Assembly (NCBI RefSeq): GCF_001281315.1
Contig: NZ_CP012479.1
Span: 124,001-188,000 of the forward strand
DNA length: 64,000 nt
From: Arthrobacter sp. ERGS1:01
GTDB lineage: Bacteria > Actinomycetota > Actinomycetes > Actinomycetales > Micrococcaceae
Direction of reading: 5' to 3'
Shown: positions 35,253-44,052 of the stretch, in pieces
How positions within the stretch are numbered: the first letter of the stretch is position 1
Layout: each line of letters opens with the position of its first letter
Program-made: the position numbers and the translations under genes
The notes under the pieces: generated by a model
What the model was told of the DNA's origin: nothing
What the model saw: only the letters and a program-made list of their open reading frames with translations
The model's database searches: none

Positions 35253-37580
35253 CTACGCGACGGGCTCCAACCGGATGACGACGGACTTCGAGGTGGGCGT
35301 GCCGGAGACATCGGCCTTGGAGTCCAGGGGCACCAAGACGTTGGTTTCGGGGTAGTAGGCGGCGGCGCAGCCCACGGGCGTGGAGTAGGCCACGACGCGG
35401 AAGTCGGAGGCGCGGCGGTCCACGCCGTCCTTCCATTCGGAGACGAGGTCCACCATGGCGCCGTCGGCCAGCCCGAACGAATCCAGATCGGCCTGGTTGA
35501 CGAACACCACGCGGCGCCCGCCCTTGATGCCGCGGTAGCGGTCGTCCTTGCCGTAGATGGTGGTGTTGTACTGGTCGTGGGAGCGCAAGGTCTGCAACAG
35601 CAGCCGCCCGGCCGGGACCTTCGGGTACTCCAGGGTGTTGGCCGTGAACTGCGCCTTGCCCGAATCCGTGGCGAAGGAGCGCGAATCGCGGGGCCCGTGC
35701 GGCAGGATGAAGCCGCCGGGCCGGTCGATCTTTGCCTCGAAGTCCGCAAAACCGGGCACGACGGCGGCAATGTGGCTGCGGATGCGCGAATAGTCCGCAG
35801 CCAGCGCCATCCAGTCCACGGCGGGCGCACCGGCCCGGGTGCCGCCGTCGTCGTTGGTGAACAGCAATGCGGCGAGCCGGCAGATGATGGCGACCTCGGA
35901 CAACAGGGAGCCCGACGCCGGGGTGAGGCGGCCCCGCGAGGCGTGGACGGCGCTCATGGAGTCCTCCACCGTGACGCGCTGTTCGCCGCCGGACTGGGTG
36001 TCGCGTTCGGTGCGGCCCAGGGTGGGCAGGATCAACGCCTGGCGGCCCGTGATGAGGTGCGATTTGTTGAGTTTCGTGGAGATTTGCACGGTCAGCGCCA
36101 TGCCGCCCAACGCCGCCTCCGTGACGTTCGAATCGGGGGTGGCGCGCACGAAGTTTCCGCCGAGGCCCATGAAGACCCGGGCCTTGCGATCGCGCATGGC
36201 CTCGATGGCGGCCACAGTGTCGTAGCCGTGGGCGCGCGGGGAGGCGAAGGCGAACTCGCGGTCCAAGGCGTCGTGGAATGCGGCCGGCATGCGCTCGAAG
36301 ATGCCCATGGTGCGGTCGCCCTGCACATTGGAGTGGCCGCGGACGGGGCAGACTCCGGCGCCGGGCTTGCCGATGTTTCCCTGCAGGAGCAGCACGTTGA
36401 CCACGTCCTTCAAGGTGGCCACGGAGTGCTTGTGCTGGGTCAGGCCCATGGCCCAACAGACCACCGTGGCCTTGGACGCGAGCAGCCTCTGCCCGGTGGC
36501 CCGGATTTGGGCTTCGGACAGGCCACTGGCCGTGACGATCTCGTCCCAGCTGACCGTCTCCAGCTCCTTCAGGTATTCGCCCAGGCCGGCGGTGTGCGCC
36601 TCGATGAACGCCGTGTCGAACACGCGCCCTTCGCGGGAGGAGCCGGGGCGTCGCTGTTCCTCGAGCAGGAACTTGCCGAGTCCCTGGAACAATGCCTGGT
36701 CGCCGCCGAGCTTGATCTGCAGGAAGTCGTCGGCCAGGGGGGTGCCGCCACCCACCAGCCCGCGCACGGTCTGCGGGTTTTCAAAGCGCATCAGCCCGGC
36801 CTCGGGCAGCGGGTTGACGGCAACGATGACGGCGCCGTTTTTCTTGGCCTTCTCCAGGGCGCTGAGCATGCGCGGATGGTTGGTGCCCGGGTTTTGGCCG
36901 GCGATGATGATCAGCTCGGCCTTGTACATGTCCTCCAGCGACACCGAGCCCTTGCCGATGCCGATGGTCTCCGTCAGCGCCGAGCCGGATGATTCGTGGC
37001 ACATGTTGGAGCAATCCGGCAGGTTGTTGGTGCCCAACCCGCGCACCATGAGCTGGTACAGGAATGCCGCCTCATTGGACGTGCGCCCGGAGGTGTAAAA
37101 GATGGCTTCATTGGGGTCGTCGAGGGCCTTGAGTTCGTCGGCGAGCAGCCCCAGCGCCCGCTCCCAGGAGACCGGCACGTAGTGGTCGCTGCCTGCGGCC
37201 AGGAACATCGGATCGGTCAGCCGGCCCTGCTGGCCCAGCCGGAAGTCGTCCCAGTCGCGCAGCTCGTGGACCGAGTGTTCGGCGAAGAACGACGGCGGCA
37301 CGCGCCTTTTGGTGGCTTCCTCGGCCACGGCCTTGGCACCGTTTTCACAAAATTCGGCCGCGTGGCGCTTATCGCCCTCGGGCCAGGCGCAGCCGGGGCA
37401 GTCGAAGCCGTCCTTTTGGTTGACCTTGAGCAGGGTTTGGGCCGTGCGCAACGCCCCCATCTGGTTCAGCGAGACCTCCATGGTGTGCATGATGCCGGGA
37501 ATGCCCACGGCCACCTTTTTCACACGGCCCACCGTGAGGTGGTGCTCGTCAATGTTTTCTTGGGGCGCTTTGCCGGCCAT
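35253..37580 (-). CDS. FdhF/YdeP family molybdopterin oxidoreductase
   Basis: Predicted 775-residue molybdopterin-dependent enzyme related to formate dehydrogenase alpha subunit (YdeP type). CPGC at 61-64 lies in the N-terminal domain; the classical four-Cys iron-sulfur motif of FdhF is not apparent. CSNMCHESSG places Cys194-His195 where FdhF has its Sec/Cys-His pair. AGQNPGTNHPRMLSALEKAKKNGA and LLLQGNIGKPGAGVCPVRGHSNVQGDRTMG are cofactor-binding regions. Start at 37580 has GAAGGGA upstream. It faces fdhD across 64 bp and lies near mobA/moeA, so cofactor supply and enzyme are clustered. The real substrate may not be formate. Confidence 0.9.
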   Translation of the reverse strand: MAGKAPQENIDEHHLTVGRVKKVAVGIPGIMHTMEVSLNQMGALRTAQTLLKVNQKDGFDCPGCAWPEGDKRHAAEFCENGAKAVAEEATKRRVPPSFFAEHSVHELRDWDDFRLGQQGRLTDPMFLAAGSDHYVPVSWERALGLLADELKALDDPNEAIFYTSGRTSNEAAFLYQLMVRGLGTNNLPDCSNMCHESSGSALTETIGIGKGSVSLEDMYKAELIIIAGQNPGTNHPRMLSALEKAKKNGAVIVAVNPLPEAGLMRFENPQTVRGLVGGGTPLADDFLQIKLGGDQALFQGLGKFLLEEQRRPGSSREGRVFDTAFIEAHTAGLGEYLKELETVSWDEIVTASGLSEAQIRATGQRLLASKATVVCWAMGLTQHKHSVATLKDVVNVLLLQGNIGKPGAGVCPVRGHSNVQGDRTMGIFERMPAAFHDALDREFAFASPRAHGYDTVAAIEAMRDRKARVFMGLGGNFVRATPDSNVTEAALGGMALTVQISTKLNKSHLITGRQALILPTLGRTERDTQSGGEQRVTVEDSMSAVHASRGRLTPASGSLLSEVAIICRLAALLFTNDDGGTRAGAPAVDWMALAADYSRIRSHIAAVVPGFADFEAKIDRPGGFILPHGPRDSRSFATDSGKAQFTANTLEYPKVPAGRLLLQTLRSHDQYNTTIYGKDDRYRGIKGGRRVVFVNQADLDSFGLADGAMVDLVSEWKDGVDRRASDFRVVAYSTPVGCAAAYYPETNVLVPLDSKADVSGTPTSKSVVIRLEPVA

Positions 37581-37644
37581 GATGGGTCCCTTCGCCGTTG
37601 AGGATCTAGTCTGATCATAGACGGGAACATATTTGGAGGATTGC

Positions 37645-38478
37645 ATGGGACGACTGATTCAGCGGGTCAAGGCCACCAGGATCGACGTGGCCGCGGGCCG
37701 CCGCGTGCTGCGCGAGGAGGCCCTTGCCGTGGAGGAGCCCCTGGAGATCCGGCTGGGCCACGAGTCCTTCACCGTCACCATGCGCACCCCGGGGGACGAC
37801 TTTGACCTGGTGGCGGGGTTCCTGGTGTCCGAGGGGATTGTGTTTGAGGCGGAGCAGCTGATCTCGCTGCGGTTCTGTGCCGGCGAGGATGAAAACGGCC
37901 GCCAGACCTTCAACGTGGTGGAGGCGCAGCTGCGCCCCGACGTGGTGATGCCGCCCGAATCGGCCCAACGCCACGTGCTCACCTCGAGCGCCTGCGGCAT
38001 TTGCGGCACCGCGTCCATTGACGCCGTGCACAAGTCCTCGCACTTTGGCATGGGCTCGCCCGTGGATGGCCCGCTGGTGCCGGCCGCCGTCCTGGCCGGG
38101 CTGCCGGATGCCCTCCGGGACCAGCAAAAACTCTTTGAAAAGACCGGTGGCGTGCACGCCGCGGGCCTCTTTGCCGCGGACGGTGAGCTGCTGATCCTGC
38201 GCGAGGACGTGGGCCGGCACAATGCCGTGGACAAGGTCATCGGTGCGGCGTTCCGGGACAAGCAGCTGCCGCTGGCCAACACGATCCTGCAGGTGTCCGG
38301 GCGGGCCTCGTTCGAGCTCGTGCAAAAGGCCGCGATGGCGGGGGTGCCGATCCTCGCGGCCGTGAGCGCGCCGTCGTCGCTGGCCGTGGAACTGGCCGAG
38401 TCGACGGGCGTGACCCTCGTGGGCTTCAGCCGCGGCAACACCATGAACGTCTACACGCACGCGGAGCGCGTGGCCTGA
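37645..38478 (+). CDS. fdhD: Formate dehydrogenase accessory sulfurtransferase
   Basis: Predicted 277-residue protein that passes sulfur to the molybdenum cofactor of formate dehydrogenase-like enzymes. VEEPLEIRL and VAGFLVSEGI are typical, and the sulfur-carrying C-x-x-C is in SSACGICG (Cys117, Cys120). LREDVGRHNAVDKVIG and SGRASFELVQKAAMAGVPILAAVSAPSSLAVELA are the cofactor-binding segments. GGAGG precedes the ATG at 37645. Divergent from the FdhF/YdeP-type gene it probably serves. Confidence 0.94.
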   Translation: MGRLIQRVKATRIDVAAGRRVLREEALAVEEPLEIRLGHESFTVTMRTPGDDFDLVAGFLVSEGIVFEAEQLISLRFCAGEDENGRQTFNVVEAQLRPDVVMPPESAQRHVLTSSACGICGTASIDAVHKSSHFGMGSPVDGPLVPAAVLAGLPDALRDQQKLFEKTGGVHAAGLFAADGELLILREDVGRHNAVDKVIGAAFRDKQLPLANTILQVSGRASFELVQKAAMAGVPILAAVSAPSSLAVELAESTGVTLVGFSRGNTMNVYTHAERVA

Positions 38479-38498
38479 GCACGGCTGCCGCCTTTCGC

Positions 38499-39308
38499 TT
38501 AGATTTCGTGCAGCAGGCGGCGTACGAACTGAGCCGTGCGTTCCTCCTTGGGGGCCCGCAGGACCTGGCTTGCCGGCCCGCGTTCCACCACCACGCCGCC
38601 GTCCATGAACACCACTTCGTCGGCCGTCTGCCGGGCGAAGGCGAGTTCATGGGTCACGATCACCATGGTCCAGCCCTCGTCGGCGAGTTCCTTGATCACG
38701 GCCAGGACGTCGTCCACGAGCTCGGGGTCAAGGGCCGAGGTGGGCTCGTCGAAAAGCAGCAGTTGGGGCCTCAGTGCCAGGGCGCGCACAATGCCCACCC
38801 GCTGCTGCTGCCCGCCGGAAAGCTCAAACGGGTACGCGTCCTTCTTCTCCAACAGGCCCACCCTGGCCAGCAGGGATTCGGCCTCCGCCACGACTTCGGC
38901 GCGCGGGCGCTTTTGCACCTGGACGGGCCCCTCGATCACGTTTTGCAGCACCGTCATGTGCGGGAAAAGGTTGTAGTGCTGGAACACCATGGCGCTGCGG
39001 TCGCGCAGGGCCGCGACCTCCTTGGGACTGACCTTCCCGGCAAAGTCGACGGTCAGGGCCGTTGCAGGCCCGCCGACGCCGGCGCCACCCGCCGGGCCGG
39101 CACCCGCACTCACGGTGACGGTTCCGCCGTCGGGCGTCTCCAGGCCGTTGAGCGAGCGCAGGATGGTGGTCTTTCCCGAGCCGGACGGGCCGATCAGGGC
39201 CACCACCTTGCCCCGGGGCACGTCGAGGTCGATTCCGCGCAGCACGGTGTTGGCGCCGAACGACTTGCTCAGGCCGCGGACCTGCAGGACGGGTTCAGTG
39301 GGCGACAT
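38499..39308 (-). CDS. Amino-acid (probable cystine) ABC transporter ATP-binding protein
   Basis: Predicted 269-residue ATPase of a polar amino-acid importer. Walker A is GPSGSGKT, the Q-loop follows in [14 protein letters not shown], the signature is LSGGQQQR, and Walker B is [14 protein letters not shown]. An insert after [23 protein letters not shown] is longer than usual. The gene overlaps the permease by 14 bp and shares an operon with it and a solute-binding lipoprotein. Its stop is only 20 bp from the convergent fdhD stop. Confidence 0.93.
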   Translation of the reverse strand: MSPTEPVLQVRGLSKSFGANTVLRGIDLDVPRGKVVALIGPSGSGKTTILRSLNGLETPDGGTVTVSAGAGPAGGAGVGGPATALTVDFAGKVSPKEVAALRDRSAMVFQHYNLFPHMTVLQNVIEGPVQVQKRPRAEVVAEAESLLARVGLLEKKDAYPFELSGGQQQRVGIVRALALRPQLLLFDEPTSALDPELVDDVLAVIKELADEGWTMVIVTHELAFARQTADEVVFMDGGVVVERGPASQVLRAPKEERTAQFVRRLLHEI

Positions 39309-39954
39309 AGCGGTCCAGCCTCTTTTCCAGTTGCGACTGTGCGGTGGAGAGCACCAGGCAGATGACCCAGTAGATCAGGGCGGCCTCAAGGTAGAGGAGC
39401 ATGAACTCCTGGCTGAATGCGGCCACCTGTTGGGCCACCCGGAACATTTCCGTGACCAGGATCAGCGACGCCAGCGAGGTGTCCTTCACGAGCGAGATGA
39501 ACGTGTTGGACAACGGCGGCACGGACACCCGGGCGGCCTGCGGCAGGATGATCCGCAACAACGTTTGCCCGCGCGACATGCCGATCATGTGCCCGGCCTC
39601 CCACTGGCCCCGGGGCACGGAAAGGATCGCGGCGCGGATGATTTCCGCAGCGTAGCCGCCCACGTTCAGCGAAAACGCGATGATGGCGCTGGGCCAGGGG
39701 TTGATCATCACGCCCACGGCCGGCAGGCCATAGAAGATCACGAACAACTGCACCAGCAGGGGCGTGCCGCGGATGATCGAGATGTAGATGCGGCCCACCC
39801 CGTTGGCCAGCTTGTTGGAGCTGATGCGCATCATGGCCACCAACAGGGCCACCACCAGGCCCAGGGCAAAGGATGCCAGGGCGAGCGGGATGGTTCCCTT
39901 TACGGCTCCCAGGAGGAGCGGCCCGAGGGAACTCCAAAACAAGTTAGCGTCCAT
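39295..39954 (-). CDS. Amino-acid (probable cystine) ABC transporter permease
   Basis: Predicted 219-residue inner-membrane permease of the HisM/GltK type with about five membrane helices. The EAA motif region is [33 protein letters not shown], the contact site for the ATPase. [16 protein letters not shown] is typical of polar amino-acid permeases. It lies 30 bp after the binding-protein gene and overlaps the ATPase gene. Confidence 0.93.
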   Translation of the reverse strand: MDANLFWSSLGPLLLGAVKGTIPLALASFALGLVVALLVAMMRISSNKLANGVGRIYISIIRGTPLLVQLFVIFYGLPAVGVMINPWPSAIIAFSLNVGGYAAEIIRAAILSVPRGQWEAGHMIGMSRGQTLLRIILPQAARVSVPPLSNTFISLVKDTSLASLILVTEMFRVAQQVAAFSQEFMLLYLEAALIYWVICLVLSTAQSQLEKRLDRYVAH

Positions 39955-39984
39955 GGGTGAACTCTAGCGTCCGCGGGCCGGCCG

Positions 39985-40797
39985 CTACTTGGACACGTCC
40001 TCGCCGAAGTACTTTTTGCTCAACTTCGCCAGCGTACCGTCCTTCTCCAGCGAGGCGAGGGCGGAGTCGACGGCGGACGTCAGGGCGGTGGAGCCCTTGC
40101 GGAACGCAAACGCGGAGTCGGAGGAATCCTTGGTGGTGGCCGCAATCTTCAGCCCGGAGTTCGGGTTGCTGACCTGGTAGTCCAGGAACGTCAGCTTGTC
40201 ATTGACGATGGCGTCCACGCGGCCGTCCTTGAGCAGCGACACCGACTGCGCCCAACCCTCGACGTTTTGCACGTTGGCGCCGCTCTGGGTGGCCAGGGTG
40301 TACCAGTTGCTGGTCAGCGACTGGGCGGTGGTCTTGCCCTTCAGGTCGTCAAAGGACTTGATGGAGGAGTTGTCGTCCTTGGTGATGATGACGCCCTGGG
40401 ACACCGTGTACGGCGTCGAGAGGTCGTACTTGGCCTGGCGTGCGGCGTTGATCGTGACCTGGTTGGCGACGGCGTCGAACCGCTTGGCCTCCAGGCCGGC
40501 GAAGATGGAGTCGAACTGGGTTTCCTGGAACTTGGCCTTCACGCCGAGCTTGGCCGCGACCGCCTCGGCGACGTCGACGTCGTAGCCGGTCAGCGCGCCG
40601 GCGCCGTTGGCGTGGTAGGTGAACGGCTTGTAGGTGCCCTCGGTGGCGAACACGATTTCACCGGCGGACTTGACGCTGCTCAGCGAGGTGTCGGGACCGG
40701 CCGGCGCACTTGAACCGCCGGAGGTGCCGCCGCAGGCAGCGAGGGCGATCGACGCCGCTGCGAGCATGCCAACAAATCCAAAAGTACGACGGTTCAT
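39985..40797 (-). CDS. Amino-acid (probable cystine) ABC transporter substrate-binding lipoprotein
   Basis: Predicted 270-residue extracellular binding lipoprotein. The lipobox is LAAC (Cys about 22), followed by a Ser/Gly linker and a family-3 solute-binding domain: EIVFATEGTYKPFTYHANGAGALTGYDVDVAEAVA is the start of lobe 1. The stretch FDSIFAGLEAKRFDAVANQVTINAARQAKYDLSTPYTVSQGVII resembles FliY/TcyA-type cystine-binding proteins, the reason for the cystine call; another polar amino acid remains possible. First gene of a three-gene operon. The 281 bp to the next gene hold its promoter. Confidence 0.9.
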   Translation of the reverse strand: MNRRTFGFVGMLAAASIALAACGGTSGGSSAPAGPDTSLSSVKSAGEIVFATEGTYKPFTYHANGAGALTGYDVDVAEAVAAKLGVKAKFQETQFDSIFAGLEAKRFDAVANQVTINAARQAKYDLSTPYTVSQGVIITKDDNSSIKSFDDLKGKTTAQSLTSNWYTLATQSGANVQNVEGWAQSVSLLKDGRVDAIVNDKLTFLDYQVSNPNSGLKIAATTKDSSDSAFAFRKGSTALTSAVDSALASLEKDGTLAKLSKKYFGEDVSK

Positions 40798-41078
40798 GTG
40801 GGGTAATCCTTAGTCATTGAAAAGCTGTTTGCGATGCCCGCGTTCGTGGTGGGCCGCGGGCCGCCCATGAGTGGACGCTACCACCGTGCAACACGAAAGC
40901 AGGAGCCAATATTTCCGCATGTTACGCAATTGTGAAGAACGTGATTTGACTCACGGGCGTCAATTAACTATGGACTTGGGGTGGTGTTCGTTGCGGTCCC
41001 CGCCGGAGGGGAATCTTTCCGGGCCCCCGGAGGCTTAAGCTGGTAGCTTGCCCCAACTCAATTAAAAGGAACACACGC

Positions 41079-42971
41079 ATGAGCATGGAAGGCGCCGCAT
41101 GGAGCTCACTTTGGAGCACCATGCGATCCGACAAGAGCAGCAGCGGCATCTCCAAGGACACGCTGCGCCGCACCATCGTCTTTGCCAAGCCCTACAGCCG
41201 CAAGCTGCTGGTGTTTGTGGTCCTGTCCGTGGTTTCCGCAGCCCTCGCCGTGGCCACTCCGGTACTGGCCGGCCAGGTGGTGGACGCCATCGTGGCCAAG
41301 AGTGCCGTGGACGTGGTGGTCAGGCTTGCCCTGCTCATCGCCCTGGTGGCCGTGCTCGACGCCGGGCTGTCCTTGGTGATCCGCTGGATTTCGGCGAACC
41401 TGGGCGAGGGCGTGATCCTCGACCTGCGCACGGCCGTCTTTGACCACGTCCAGCGCATGCCCATCGCGTTCTTCACCCGAACCCGCACCGGTGCCCTTGT
41501 CAGCCGGCTCAACAACGACGTCATTGGCGCCCAGCAGGCCTTCTCCGGCACGCTTTCGGGCATTGTGTCCAACTCGGTCCAGCTGATCCTGACCCTGATC
41601 GTCATGCTCAACACCTCCTGGCTGGTGACCCTGCTGGCGCTGGTGCTGCTGCCCATCTTCCTGATGCCCGCACGCCGCTTTGGCCGCCGCCTGGCCGGGC
41701 TCCGGCGCGAGGCGGCGGACCTGAACGCCGACATGAGCACGCAGATGACCGAGCGGTTCTCCGCCCCCGGCGCCACCCTCGTGAAGCTGTTTGGCCGCCC
41801 CGCCGAGGAATCCCGCGAGTTCGCCTCCCGCGCCAGCCGGGTCCGCGACATCGGCGTCCGCACCGCCATCATGCAATTCGTGTTCTTCACCGCCCTGATG
41901 CTTGTCTCATCGCTGGCGCTGGCCCTTGTGTACGGACTGGGCGGCACGCTGGCCATTGGCGGGACGCTTAACGCGGGCGACGTCGTCGTGCTGGCCCTGC
42001 TGCTGACCCGCCTTTACGCCCCGCTCACGGCCCTGGCCAATGCCCGCGTGGATGTCATGAGCGCGCTGGTCAGCTTTGACCGGGTGTTTGAAATCCTGGA
42101 CCTGAAGCCGCTCATCACCGAAAAGCCCGACGCCGTGACCGTGCCGGCGGGGCCGTTGAGCGTGGAGTTCTCCGATGTCCGCTTCGCCTACCCGTCCGCG
42201 GACAAGGTCTCGCTGGCGTCGCTGGAGGACGTGGCCGTGCTGGACACCCGCGGTGGCGACGAGGTGCTGCACGGCATTTCCTTCCGCGCCGAGCCCGGCC
42301 AGACCATTGCCCTGGTGGGCTCCTCCGGTGCGGGCAAGTCGACCATCGCCCAACTGCTTTCCCGCCTGTACGACGTCGACTCCGGCACCGTGCGCATTGG
42401 CGGCGTCGACGTGCGCGATTTGTCCTTTGACGGGTTGCGTGCCGGCGTCGGCATGGTCACCCAGGACGGGCACCTGTTCCACGAGACCATCCGCTCCAAC
42501 CTGCGCCTGGCCAAGCCCGACGCGACGGACGAACAAATCTGGGACGTGCTGCACCGGGCCCGTCTGGAGGACTTCGCCAAGGCACTGCCCGACGGCCTGG
42601 ACACCGTGGTGGGGGAGCGCGGCTACCGGCTCTCCGGTGGTGAACGCCAGCGCCTGACCATTGCCCGGCTGCTGCTGGTGCAGCCGGCCGTGGTGATCCT
42701 CGATGAGGCGACGGCGGCCCTTGACTCCACGAACGAGGCCGCCGTGCAGGCCGCCCTCGGCGAGGCGCTTGAAGGCCGCACCGCCCTGGTGGTGGCGCAC
42801 AGGCTCTCCACGATCCGCTCCGCAGACTCCATCCTGGTGGTGGAGGGCGGAAACATCGTGGAGGCCGGCACGCACGACGAGCTCATTGCCGGGGCCGGGC
42901 GCTACGCCGAACTGCACGACACCCAGTTCGCCCAGGCCGTTGCCGCCGTGGCGGATGCCGAGGACAACTGA
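41079..42971 (+). CDS. ABC transporter, fused permease and ATPase (exporter type)
   Basis: Predicted 630-residue half-transporter that would function as a homodimer in the membrane. Six membrane helices span about 35-320. The nucleotide-binding domain follows with Walker A GSSGAGKST, Q-loop MVTQDGHLFHETI, signature LSGGERQR, Walker B VVILDEATAALD and the H-loop VAHRLSTI. It opens SMEGAAWSSLWSTMRSDKSS before the first helix. An insert between strands (SADKVSLASLEDVAVLDTRGGDEV) is characteristic of an actinobacterial subgroup. Substrate is unknown; lipids, peptides and drugs are typical. Confidence 0.92.
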   Translation: MSMEGAAWSSLWSTMRSDKSSSGISKDTLRRTIVFAKPYSRKLLVFVVLSVVSAALAVATPVLAGQVVDAIVAKSAVDVVVRLALLIALVAVLDAGLSLVIRWISANLGEGVILDLRTAVFDHVQRMPIAFFTRTRTGALVSRLNNDVIGAQQAFSGTLSGIVSNSVQLILTLIVMLNTSWLVTLLALVLLPIFLMPARRFGRRLAGLRREAADLNADMSTQMTERFSAPGATLVKLFGRPAEESREFASRASRVRDIGVRTAIMQFVFFTALMLVSSLALALVYGLGGTLAIGGTLNAGDVVVLALLLTRLYAPLTALANARVDVMSALVSFDRVFEILDLKPLITEKPDAVTVPAGPLSVEFSDVRFAYPSADKVSLASLEDVAVLDTRGGDEVLHGISFRAEPGQTIALVGSSGAGKSTIAQLLSRLYDVDSGTVRIGGVDVRDLSFDGLRAGVGMVTQDGHLFHETIRSNLRLAKPDATDEQIWDVLHRARLEDFAKALPDGLDTVVGERGYRLSGGERQRLTIARLLLVQPAVVILDEATAALDSTNEAAVQAALGEALEGRTALVVAHRLSTIRSADSILVVEGGNIVEAGTHDELIAGAGRYAELHDTQFAQAVAAVADAEDN

Positions 42972-42980
42972 CCTCCGGCG

Positions 42981-43049
42981 TCTGTGTTGCACTTATTGGA
43001 CGAAAAACGGAGGGAAACCGCCTTCCGCGTCCAATAAGTGCAACACAGA
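42981..43049. repeat. Long perfect inverted repeat between convergent genes
   Basis: Perfect 22-bp arms, TCTGTGTTGCACTTATTGGA plus CG (42981-43002) and its complement (43028-43049), around a 25-nt loop that can itself pair as CGGAGG...CCTTCCG. It lies between the ABC exporter and the NUDIX stops. No U-tract. Not related in sequence to the 24.8 or 35.2 kb palindromes. Confidence 0.85.
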
Positions 43050-43052
43050 TGT

Positions 43053-43454
43053 CTAGGCGGTGAGGCGGGGCAGCACGAACTCGGTCAGGAGGGGCGCGAA
43101 GTCGTCGAAGTCGTCCGCTGCCGCGAGATCCAGCCAGCGCAGTTCGGCGATTTCGGCGGCCGGCTCCACATTCGTCCAGGTGCCCGGAGCCGTAAAGACC
43201 GTGGCCTCGATGTCGGTGTTGGATTCGTTGGCGGCCTTCCCGGTCCAAACGCCCATAAGTTCAAGGGTTGCCGGGTCCACCCGGATGCCGATTTCCTCGG
43301 CCAACTCCCGTGATCCGGCCTCGGCCGCACTTTCCCCGAGCTCCGGCTTGCCGCCGGGGTGCATGAACTTGCCGGTACCTGACTTGCGGACCGTGAGCAG
43401 CCGCCCGGCCGGATCGTAAACACAAACTGCCGAGACTTTCAGAACATTCTTCAC
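43053..43454 (-). CDS. NUDIX hydrolase
   Basis: Predicted 133-residue nucleoside-diphosphate-linked pyrophosphatase. The Nudix box GX5EX7REUXEEXGU is complete: Gly35, Glu41, Arg49-Glu50, Glu53-Glu54, Gly56 (PGGKPELGESAAEAGSRELA). The N-terminal SAVCVYDPAGRLLTVRK strand is typical. The substrate class (nucleotide sugar, oxidised nucleotide or ADP-ribose) cannot be set. GTG start at 43454 with no strong ribosome site. Confidence 0.9.
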   Translation of the reverse strand: MKNVLKVSAVCVYDPAGRLLTVRKSGTGKFMHPGGKPELGESAAEAGSRELAEEIGIRVDPATLELMGVWTGKAANESNTDIEATVFTAPGTWTNVEPAAEIAELRWLDLAAADDFDDFAPLLTEFVLPRLTA

Positions 43455-43527
43455 GCTGCCATTCTCGCGGAACGGGGAGCAGATGACGAAGTTCCGCGCC
43501 CGGATTGTCGTTAAAGGCCCGTTCGAT

Positions 43528-43863
43528 TCAGGCGGGGCGTGGAGCGAACATGATGACCGAGACCCCGGACAGGCAGATCAAAGCACCGATGACATCCCAG
43601 CGGTCCGGGGTGAACTTGTCGAAGATCATGGCCCACACCAGGGATCCGGCAATGAAAACTCCGCCATATGCTGCCAAAACGCGGCCAAAATTGGCGTCCG
43701 GCTGCAGGGCGGCAATGAATCCGTAAGCGCCCAGTGCGACGACGCCGAGACCCGCCCACCACCACGACTTGTCCTCGCGCACGGCCTGCCACACCAGCCA
43801 GGCACCGCCAATTTCGGCCACGGCGGCAAGGACGAAGAGGGCGATGGTTTTGGCAATGGTCAT
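43528..43863 (-). CDS. YnfA/UPF0060 family small membrane protein
   Basis: Predicted 111-residue membrane protein with four helices, of the UPF0060 (YnfA) family related to small multidrug transporters. [29 protein letters not shown] is helix 1 with the conserved A-E-I-G-G, then [34 protein letters not shown] and [22 protein letters not shown]. The ATG at 43863 follows family length; the upstream open frame consists of intergenic repeats read as protein. Role as a pump is a family suggestion only. Confidence 0.88.
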   Translation of the reverse strand: MTIAKTIALFVLAAVAEIGGAWLVWQAVREDKSWWWAGLGVVALGAYGFIAALQPDANFGRVLAAYGGVFIAGSLVWAMIFDKFTPDRWDVIGALICLSGVSVIMFAPRPA

Positions 43864-43875
43864 GGGTCCATCTTC

Positions 43876-43956
43876 CCCGACCGCTCCCCAACCTCGTTCC
43901 TCGGTCGGGGCCCCTCGCGGTCGTGGCCCCACCCGACCGCTCCCCAACCTCGTTCC
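43876..43956. repeat. Direct repeat of 25 bp, two copies
   Basis: Two identical copies, 43876-43900 and 43932-43956, begin CCCGACCGCTCCCCAACC and end TCGTTCC; they lie 56 bp apart. They sit upstream of the YnfA start and directly abut the 32-bp tandem array. Confidence 0.85.
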
Positions 43957-44052
43957 CCAAAAGTGATACCGCGTCGGTGGGAAACCGGCCAAAAGTGATA
44001 CGGCGTCGGTGGGAAACCCGCCAAAGGTGATACCGCGTCGAGGGGCGGGTCA
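43957..44052. repeat. Tandem 32-bp repeat, three copies
   Basis: Three head-to-tail units of 32 bp (43957-43988, 43989-44020, 44021-44052) begin CCAAAAGTGATACCGCGTCG. Copies 1 and 2 differ at two or three bases; copy 3 diverges in its last third and runs into the RarD stop codon. The array lies between two same-strand genes. It is too short and lacks spacers to be CRISPR. Confidence 0.88.

Noticed and set aside
43864..43992. N-terminal extension of the YnfA protein
   Set aside because: The added 43 residues come from intergenic direct and tandem repeats, and the family begins at the ATG at 43863, which has its own GGAAGATGG site.
43957..44052. CRISPR array
   Set aside because: The 32-bp units are head to tail without spacers and no cas gene is present.
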